Below are positions 31,801 to 36,335 of a stretch of DNA of 36,335 nucleotides, one piece after another (the first letter of the stretch is position 1; each line of letters begins with the position of its first letter). This DNA is from Leyella stercorea (lineage in GTDB: Bacteria; Bacteroidota; Bacteroidia; Bacteroidales; Bacteroidaceae), in NCBI RefSeq assembly GCF_021531355.1, contig NZ_JADYTS010000031.1, positions 1-36,335 on the forward strand. Reading direction: 5' to 3'. Under the pieces are notes generated by a model. That model was given only the letters and a program-made list of their open reading frames with translations. It was not told the DNA's origin and searched no databases. Made by a program: the position numbers and the translations under genes.

Positions 31801-31832
31801 TAAAATAATGTATGGGTTTTATAAAACTGCTG

Positions 31833-31840
31833 CAAACTTA
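31833..31840 (-). promoter_or_regulatory. -7 box of the DUF4199-GT2 operon
   Basis: TAAGTTTG on the minus strand, 32 bases upstream of the ATG at 31800. No clear -33 element. Confidence 0.55.
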
Positions 31841-31933
31841 CTACTTTTTTTCCAAATACCTGTCATATAAGCATTTTTTGACATAATGAAGTTCAAAAGA
31901 AATGTTAAATACATAAACTTTGTTGCTCGATAA

Positions 31934-31964
31934 TTTGCATTGTCAAAAAAAAGCTTTACCTTTG
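31934..31964 (+). promoter_or_regulatory. promoter of the SRP RNA - tRNA-Thr transcript
   Basis: TTTG (31934-31937), a 19-base spacer and TACCTTTG (31957-31964): an excellent match to the Bacteroidota consensus. The transcript should start near 31971, just ahead of the SRP RNA. Confidence 0.85.
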
Positions 31965-31978
31965 CACTCGCTTTTGAA

Positions 31979-32083
31979 AAGACGGGTAAGTCTTACACGG
32001 CCAGCTCCCTTCGAATCCTCCAGGACGGGAACGTAGCAAAGGTAGTTGGTTGTAGCGGCGCGATGTAAGTAGCTTGCCCACCC
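31979..32083 (+). ncRNA. ffs: small signal recognition particle RNA (4.5S-like)
   Basis: The sequence holds the conserved SRP RNA core CCAGGACGGGAACGTAGCA. The flanks pair as a long rod: GGGTAAG (31984-31990) with CTTGCCC (32073-32079), and CTTACA (31992-31997) with TGTAAG (32064-32069). It should bind Ffh and target membrane proteins. The ends are set by the outer pairing and by the tRNA, which begins at 32084, so they are accurate only to a few bases. Confidence 0.85.
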
Positions 32084-32157
32084 GCCTCTTTAGCTCAGTT
32101 GGCCAGAGCACGTGATTTGTAATCTCGGGGTCGTTGGTTCGAATCCGACAAGAGGCT
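32084..32157 (+). tRNA. tRNA-Thr (anticodon UGU)
   Basis: A full cloverleaf: acceptor GCCTCTT (32084-32090) with AAGAGGC (32150-32156), D-arm GCTC/GAGC, anticodon TGT at 32118-32120, T-arm GTTGG/CCGAC around TTCGAAT. CCA is not encoded. The middle pair of the anticodon stem is T-T (32113/32125), an unusual mismatch. It directly follows the SRP RNA and must be cut from the same transcript. Confidence 0.95.
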
Positions 32158-32166
32158 CAAAACAGT

Positions 32167-32206
32167 AAAAGGACAGAACTTCAAATTTGAGGTTCTGTCC
32201 TTTTTG
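32167..32206 (+). terminator. terminator after tRNA-Thr
   Basis: AAAAGGACAGAAC (32167-32179) pairs with GTTCTGTCCTTTT (32192-32204). The inner TCAAATTTGA is itself palindromic, and the stem ends in T5. It closes the SRP RNA - tRNA transcript. Confidence 0.9.
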
Positions 32207-32662
32207 CTTTTTATACGGTTTGGAGCTTGCTCCAAAATACAATATTTGCATTTCTAACCGCTCAAAACTATGAGTTGAGCGCATAAAAAAATCATTGGCT
32301 CGAAATTCGTGAGTTTTGAGCCTTTGTCGTTATCTTGCTTACATTCAATGTGTTATGTGGATATAGGTCGAGACCCTTGAACTTTTATTACGTAAAAAAC
32401 ATCACTTTTTTAAAAAAATGTAGTCCTTTTGCACTCCAACTGTACTCCATTTGCCTTCCAACTGTACTCCATTTGCTCTTCAAATGTAGTCCTTTTGCAA
32501 TGCAAGGAAGCCTCGAATGGAGATTAGGGTGGTGTTTGTCACTGCAAAAACAGTTAAAAACGACCACGGAAATCTCTAGATTCAAATTTTTATTTGTAAC
32601 ACTTTTTTACTGCCTGTACGATATTTGCATAGTAAGAGCTAATGTACGGTTGTTGCTTTTTT
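32207..32662. other. non-coding region with tandem repeats
   Basis: About 455 bases between the tRNA terminator and the convergent PorT-like gene. It holds the four-unit 22-bp repeat (32418-32505). Open frames crossing it merely translate the repeat, whose period is not a multiple of three, so none is credible. No promoter aimed at a gene was seen. Confidence 0.6.
32418..32505. repeat. four tandem 22-bp repeats
   Basis: Units at 32418-32439, 32440-32461, 32462-32483 and 32484-32505 share the pattern TGTA(G/C)TCC(T/A)TTTGC...CAA. Units 1 and 4 resemble each other (TGTAGTCCTTTTGCA), as do units 2 and 3 (TGTACTCCATTTGC), so the array is symmetric in type: A-B-B-A. There are no spacers, so this is not CRISPR. 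Confidence 0.9.
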
Positions 32663-33343
32663 TTAGAAGTTCACGCCAAAATTGAACATGACTGCTCCGT
32701 TGCGCGAGCGGTCGAATGTGTCGTGGCAGATGTTGGCAAGACCTATATCGTAGGTCAGGTCAGCGTAGAACATGTCGTAGCTGATGCCGCAACCTATGCG
32801 CAGACCACCGTCCAGACGGCGGAAGTTGTTGCTGTCGAACGAGCTTTCAGCCTCGCGCTCGGCAAAGTTCTTAATCTTGCCGCCCACGCCTACTGCAAAG
32901 TATCCGCCTAAGAACGGCTGGAAAGAGAAATGGTCGTCAACCTCGTATTTGTATTTTATTACAGCCGGAATCTCCAGATAGTTCAAGTCGTAGGTCATTT
33001 TCTTGCCATTTGCCAAATCCTTCTTTCCACCTTTTTCTATATACGACAGTCCCGTTTCAAGATAGAGTGGGGCTGTGTCGGTGAGCGGAATGCCAGCCAC
33101 AACGCCAACGTTGAGTCCCGTCTGCCAGTTGCCGCCGTCGAGACGTTCGTCGTCGGAGTTGACGTAAGAGAACGACGGACCGATGCGCAGTCCGTAGTAG
33201 GGCACTCCGTAGCCGTGGTGGTTGTAGCCGTAGTCGAGACGTCCTGTATGCTTGTTGTAGTATCTGCTGTCGCGATAGTGCTGTGCCGATGCCGGCATGA
33301 GAGCCAGCAAGAGAGCTGTCATGATAAATGCTAATCTTTTCAT
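32663..33343 (-). CDS. PorT-like outer-membrane beta-barrel protein
   Basis: A 226-residue exported protein. The signal peptide ends near PASAQ (residue ~21). A Tyr/His/Gly-rich segment precedes repeated amphipathic strands (YGLRIGPSFSYV, YLETGLSYIEKG, LEIPAVIKYKY, FQPFLGGYFAVG), and the protein ends in Phe (FNFGVNF) as outer-membrane barrels do. This is the OMP_b-brl_2/PorT pattern. PorT itself supports type 9 secretion, but most relatives have unknown roles. Transcribed alone from the box at 33406-33413. Confidence 0.85.
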   Translation of the reverse strand: MKRLAFIMTALLLALMPASAQHYRDSRYYNKHTGRLDYGYNHHGYGVPYYGLRIGPSFSYVNSDDERLDGGNWQTGLNVGVVAGIPLTDTAPLYLETGLSYIEKGGKKDLANGKKMTYDLNYLEIPAVIKYKYEVDDHFSFQPFLGGYFAVGVGGKIKNFAEREAESSFDSNNFRRLDGGLRIGCGISYDMFYADLTYDIGLANICHDTFDRSRNGAVMFNFGVNF

Positions 33344-33405
33344 GTTATTTATATTTTAATCGTTTTATATGTCTGTTTCTTGTGAAAACATTGTTTTTAC
33401 GATTG

Positions 33406-33413
33406 CAAAGATA
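33406..33413 (-). promoter_or_regulatory. -7 box of the PorT-like gene
   Basis: TATCTTTG on the minus strand, about 63 bases upstream of the ATG at 33343. The -33 element is not clear. Confidence 0.55.
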
Positions 33414-33531
33414 TAAAATAGATAGTAAGCAGCGTGAGTGGAAATCCCTAAATGATGTGGGGGAAACCCTATAAAGTTATTCTTTATGGTTCACTTCAAA
33501 TATCTAATGAACTTCTTTTTTTACTGTACGG

Positions 33532-33563
33532 TTTGGTCGTTTTCTGCTTTTTGTGTAATTTTG
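33532..33563 (+). promoter_or_regulatory. promoter of the flavin reductase gene
   Basis: TTTG (33532-33535), a 20-base spacer and TAATTTTG (33556-33563) match the consensus. The ATG is 27 bases after the -7 box, so the leader is short. Confidence 0.8.
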
Positions 33564-33589
33564 TTCAGATAAATTAAAAGCTTTAGATT

Positions 33590-34099
33590 ATGAAAAAGAT
33601 AGAAGTATCGGAGTTGACCGACAATGTGTTTACAACAATCGGCAAGGAGTGGATGCTCGTTACAGCGGGCACTAAGGACAAGTACAACATGATGACTGCA
33701 TCGTGGGGATGCTTGGGATGGTTGTGGAATAAGCCCGTAGCCGTGATGTTCGTGCGTCCTGAACGCTACACACATGAGCTGATAGAGCAGGGCGACAATG
33801 TGAGCCTGGTGTTCCTCGGCAACAGCGAGGAGGCACGCAAGGCATACGCCTTCTGCGGATCGAAGTCGGGACGCGACCACGACAAGGCTGCTGAGTGCGG
33901 ACTGACACCCGTAGCCACACCCGACGGACACATGACATTCGGCGAGGCACGACTCACACTTGAGTGCCGCAAGCTGTACAAGACACAGATTCGCCCCGAG
34001 GAGATGATAGACAAGAGCATTGAGCAGTGGTACGGCGCCAAGGGCGGATTGCATGACGTATACGTAATGGAGATAACTGCTGCTTATGAAGGTGAATAA
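33590..34099 (+). CDS. flavin reductase-like protein (FMN-binding split barrel)
   Basis: A 169-residue cytoplasmic protein of the flavin-reductase-like family. Typical features are VTAGTKDKYNMMTASWGCLG (FMN-contacting strand-loop, about 24-43), KPVAVMFVRPERYTHELI, and the late FGEARLTLECRKLY. Such proteins bind FMN and may reduce flavins or act as small oxidoreductases; the substrate is unknown. Its end overlaps the next gene by 14 bases. Confidence 0.88.
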   Translation: MKKIEVSELTDNVFTTIGKEWMLVTAGTKDKYNMMTASWGCLGWLWNKPVAVMFVRPERYTHELIEQGDNVSLVFLGNSEEARKAYAFCGSKSGRDHDKAAECGLTPVATPDGHMTFGEARLTLECRKLYKTQIRPEEMIDKSIEQWYGAKGGLHDVYVMEITAAYEGE

Positions 34100-34820
34100 A
34101 TATAAGGTGCTCGCCACATTGGTGCGCTCGTTCTTCGACGCTTTCTCGTCGGGCATTATCGATAGCACGGTAGGCGACAAGGCCGACACACCAGCCGACC
34201 GCCATACGCCCAAGGCGGTGAAGCAGATGATGCTCGACCACTACGAGCACATTGCGCCCGTATTCATGGACACCATGTTCTTTCCGCTTGCGGCTATGAA
34301 CTATGAGTATGCCGACATTGAACGCGTGGTGCGCGAGGCACAGCAACGTGGCGACGACATGATGGCGCTGGTGCGAACGGCATGTGGTACGGATGCCATG
34401 TACGAGGGTATGGTGACCGAATATAAGCGCAACTTCGGCAATCTGCTGTCGGGACGCATGGCTTCGAATGCCGACCACCTTGAAGCCTACACCCGTGGCA
34501 ATGATGCTGAGGCTGTGCTGGCTACCGAGCGTGCCGTGGAACTGACAGTGCGCGTGGTGATGTTCGCTTATGCCCGCGGATTGCGACAGAATGCCAAGGG
34601 CAAGGTGCAGCTACGCCAGGCTACACTGTTCCGACTGATGCTCGACGCCATGAACGTGCTACTCAACGATGAGGCGGTGAGCGTGGACGATGCCGACGCT
34701 TCCGATTTGGGCTCGCTTTTCCTGAAGGTGTGCCACACACAGCAGATATTCACCACCATGACCGATGAGATGGACCGCACCTACGACGAACTGGTGCGCC
34801 GCGAGGGAGTGGAGCAATAG
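34086..34820 (+). CDS. hypothetical helical protein coupled to flavin reductase
   Basis: A 244-residue protein I do not recognise. It has no signal peptide or membrane segment. The sequence is predicted by eye to be mostly helical, rich in Ala, Met, Asp and Arg, with stretches such as YEHIAPVFMDTMFFPLAAMNYEYADIERVV and acidic segments (VSVDDADASDLG). It starts 14 bases inside the flavin reductase gene in another frame, so translation is probably coupled and the two proteins may work together. The reading frame is open throughout with codon use like its neighbours, so it is a real gene. Confidence 0.8.
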   Translation: MKVNKYKVLATLVRSFFDAFSSGIIDSTVGDKADTPADRHTPKAVKQMMLDHYEHIAPVFMDTMFFPLAAMNYEYADIERVVREAQQRGDDMMALVRTACGTDAMYEGMVTEYKRNFGNLLSGRMASNADHLEAYTRGNDAEAVLATERAVELTVRVVMFAYARGLRQNAKGKVQLRQATLFRLMLDAMNVLLNDEAVSVDDADASDLGSLFLKVCHTQQIFTTMTDEMDRTYDELVRREGVEQ

Positions 34821-34826
34821 TCTATA

Positions 34827-34865
34827 AAAATACGAGGCACAGCTTTAAAAAATACGAGGCACAGC
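34827..34865 (+). repeat. 17-bp direct repeat forming duplicate terminator arms
   Basis: AAAATACGAGGCACAGC occurs at 34827-34843 and 34849-34865, period 22. Each copy contains ACGAGGCACA, which can pair with TGTGTCTCGT at 34891-34900. Confidence 0.8.
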
Positions 34866-34908
34866 ATTACTAAAGTGTGTAAAAATTGTATGTGTCTCGT
34901 TTTTTTTC
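34854..34908 (+). terminator. terminator after the flavin reductase pair
   Basis: ACGAGGCACA (34854-34863) pairs with TGTGTCTCGT (34891-34900, one G-T pair), followed by seven T. The 27-base loop is long for a terminator. An identical second left arm lies 22 bases upstream. Confidence 0.65.
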
Positions 34909-34910
34909 TA

Positions 34911-34918
34911 TAAATTTG
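34911..34918 (+). promoter_or_regulatory. -7 box of the MFS transporter gene
   Basis: TAAATTTG, placed directly after the T run of the preceding terminator and 57 bases before the ATG. A TTG at 34886-34888 is 22 bases upstream, slightly far for a -33 element, so this promoter overlaps the terminator stem. Confidence 0.6.
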
Positions 34919-34975
34919 TACAATCTAACATCTCAAGACAACAAATCAAAATATTAATAAAACCGAAATTACCGA

Positions 34976-36304
34976 ATGGAACCTAACAAGACTAATGGTC
35001 GTAGTCCCATTTCATGGGTGCCTACGCTCTATTTTGCCATGGGTATGCCCTTTGTGGTGCTCAACATGGTGTGTGTGCTTATGTTCAAGGGTCTTGACGT
35101 GAGCGACGCCCAGATTGCCCTTTGGACCTCAATCATCATGTTCCCCTGGACGCTGAAACCCCTCTGGAGTCCGCTCCTCGAAATGTACAAGACCAAGAAA
35201 TTCTTTGTCATCGTGACTCAGATAGCCACGGGCTGCATCTTCGGACTTGTAGCACTGGCTCTGCATCTGCCCGACTTCTTCGCCGTTTGTATTGCTCTGC
35301 TCGCTGTGATAGCGCTGAGCGGTGCCACTCACGACGTGGCTGCCGACGGTGTGTATATGGCTTCGCTATCTAAGGAGGATCAGGCACGCTACATCGGATG
35401 GCAGGGTGCCTTCTATAATATTGCAAAGATTGCTGCCACCGGCGGACTCGTTATGCTCGCAGGTGTGCTCATCAAGCATTTCACTGGCGACGTCAGCACA
35501 CTCGATACGGCTGCTGCTGCCGTAGCCAAACGTCAGGGAACGGTGATGGCATGGACTGTAATCATGGCTGTAATAGGCTTGATCATGGTGCTGTTGGGAT
35601 TGTACAACGCCAAGTTTGTGCCTGCCGACCACCGCGATGCTTCGGCTGAGCGCCCGGGATTCAAGGAGACAATGGTGGAGCTGGGCAATGTGTTTGTTGA
35701 CCTCTTCCGCAAGCGCCACATTATATATTATATATTCTTCATCATACTCTATCGCTTTGCCGAGGGATTTGTAATGAAGATTGTGCCGCTCTTCCTTAAG
35801 GCCGACCGCGCCAACCAGGGTTTGGGACTGTCGGAGGAGGAAATCGGATTGTGCTACGGTACGTTCGGTGCTGCTGCCTTTGTCATCGGCAGTATACTTG
35901 CCGGCTATTATGTGGCTCATCGTGGACTGCAGAAATCGCTGTTCTCGTTGTGCTGTGTGTTCAACCTTCCGTTTGTGGCATACACTCTGCTTGCCATCTA
36001 CCAGCCCGAAAGTCTCTGGCTCATCGGTGGCGGTATCGTATTGGAGTACTTCGGCTATGGCTTCGGCTTCGTAGGTCTGACTCTGTTCATGATGCAGCAG
36101 ATTGCTCCGGGCAAACACCAGATGGCTCACTACGCCTTCGCTTCGGGCATCATGAATCTTGGCGTTATGTTGCCGGGTATGCTCAGCGGATACGTAAGCG
36201 ACTGGTTGGGCTATCGCGACTTCTTCATCTTCGTGCTTGTTTGCACCATCCCGGCATTCCTCATCACATGGTTTGTGCCGTTCACATATCCGGATAAGAA
36301 GTAG
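34976..36304 (+). CDS. AmpG-like MFS transporter
   Basis: A 442-residue inner-membrane transporter with about twelve hydrophobic segments and a cytoplasmic loop in the middle (about 215-245). The first half carries MFPWTLKPLWSPLLEMYKTKK and GATHDVAADGVYMASL, signatures of the AmpG/SLC45-like MFS group. AmpG imports anhydromuropeptides; close Bacteroidota relatives are also found with mannoside phosphorylase genes and may carry disaccharides. The gene to its right is outside the window, so the substrate cannot be decided. It has its own promoter. Confidence 0.88.
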   Translation: MEPNKTNGRSPISWVPTLYFAMGMPFVVLNMVCVLMFKGLDVSDAQIALWTSIIMFPWTLKPLWSPLLEMYKTKKFFVIVTQIATGCIFGLVALALHLPDFFAVCIALLAVIALSGATHDVAADGVYMASLSKEDQARYIGWQGAFYNIAKIAATGGLVMLAGVLIKHFTGDVSTLDTAAAAVAKRQGTVMAWTVIMAVIGLIMVLLGLYNAKFVPADHRDASAERPGFKETMVELGNVFVDLFRKRHIIYYIFFIILYRFAEGFVMKIVPLFLKADRANQGLGLSEEEIGLCYGTFGAAAFVIGSILAGYYVAHRGLQKSLFSLCCVFNLPFVAYTLLAIYQPESLWLIGGGIVLEYFGYGFGFVGLTLFMMQQIAPGKHQMAHYAFASGIMNLGVMLPGMLSGYVSDWLGYRDFFIFVLVCTIPAFLITWFVPFTYPDKK

Positions 36305-36335
36305 AAAGCCCCGCAACATCCCCGCAAAGCCCCAC

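Noticed and set aside
32418..32505. possible CRISPR array
   Set aside because: The units are contiguous with no spacers, are diverged from each other, and there are no cas genes.
32335..32685. plus-strand frame with repeated CSPFA/LQ segments
   Set aside because: It only translates the 22-bp repeats; the period is not a multiple of three, so the peptide does not repeat as a coding repeat would.
35366..36319. 317-codon minus-strand open frame inside the MFS transporter gene
   Set aside because: It is a shadow of the transporter, rich in His/Glu/Ser as expected for antisense of membrane codons.

Overview
The window is about 36.3 kb of chromosome from a member of the Bacteroidota, most likely Prevotella or a close relative in the Prevotellaceae. 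The evidence is: promoters of the TTTG-N18-20-TAnnTTTG type, genes without Shine-Dalgarno sequences and with A-rich leaders, a DUF5686 protein with a carboxypeptidase-regulatory-like domain, DUF6048/DUF6452 genes, PorT-like barrels, and secreted proteins ending in a short NGKK-type C-terminal domain. No transposase, phage gene, CRISPR array or integrase was seen. This is core chromosome with a few accessory touches.

Layout. Positions 1-112 hold the 3' end of a 5S rRNA gene and its terminator, so an rRNA operon lies to the left. Positions 113-1837 carry two tandem secreted paralogues on the plus strand behind one good promoter with an 18-bp repeated leader. They converge on a large multidomain secreted GH13 amylase (minus strand), sharing a 22-bp-stem terminator. 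Next on the minus strand is a DUF5686 outer-membrane protein followed by a LuxR-type response regulator. Positions 8669-13152 are a four-gene minus-strand operon: nucleotidyltransferase fused to an ATP-grasp-like domain, CDP-alcohol phosphatidyltransferase, AglD/LPG-synthase-like membrane protein, and HAD hydrolase. Together they look like a complete lipid head-group pathway and are the most interesting system here. A DEAD-box helicase with a long basic tail follows, then the lon-tgt-lptG operon. A GH20 hexosaminidase lies alone on the plus strand. Positions 22594-27274 are a tightly overlapping minus-strand operon (dcp-like peptidase, dCMP deaminase, S41 protease, 5-formyl-THF cyclo-ligase). 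Positions 27368-31800 are another minus-strand run (DUF4199, GT2, DUF6452, DUF6048, ApbE, Crp/Fnr).

At 31934-32205 a strong plus-strand promoter drives a small SRP RNA directly abutting tRNA-Thr(UGU), with a terminator behind. A 450-bp non-coding stretch with a 4 x 22-bp tandem repeat follows. The right end has a PorT-like barrel (minus), a flavin reductase overlapping an unrecognised helical protein (plus), and an AmpG-like MFS transporter (plus).

Leads worth checking: the lipid head-group operon with its fused enzyme and two atypical active-site motifs; a 20-bp perfect inverted repeat inside the start of the cyclo-ligase gene; the degenerate zinc site of Tgt; the 22-bp repeat array; the repeat-rich gap at 15290-15435; and the mosaic tandem secreted paralogues. 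All functions are read by eye from motifs. No database search was possible.
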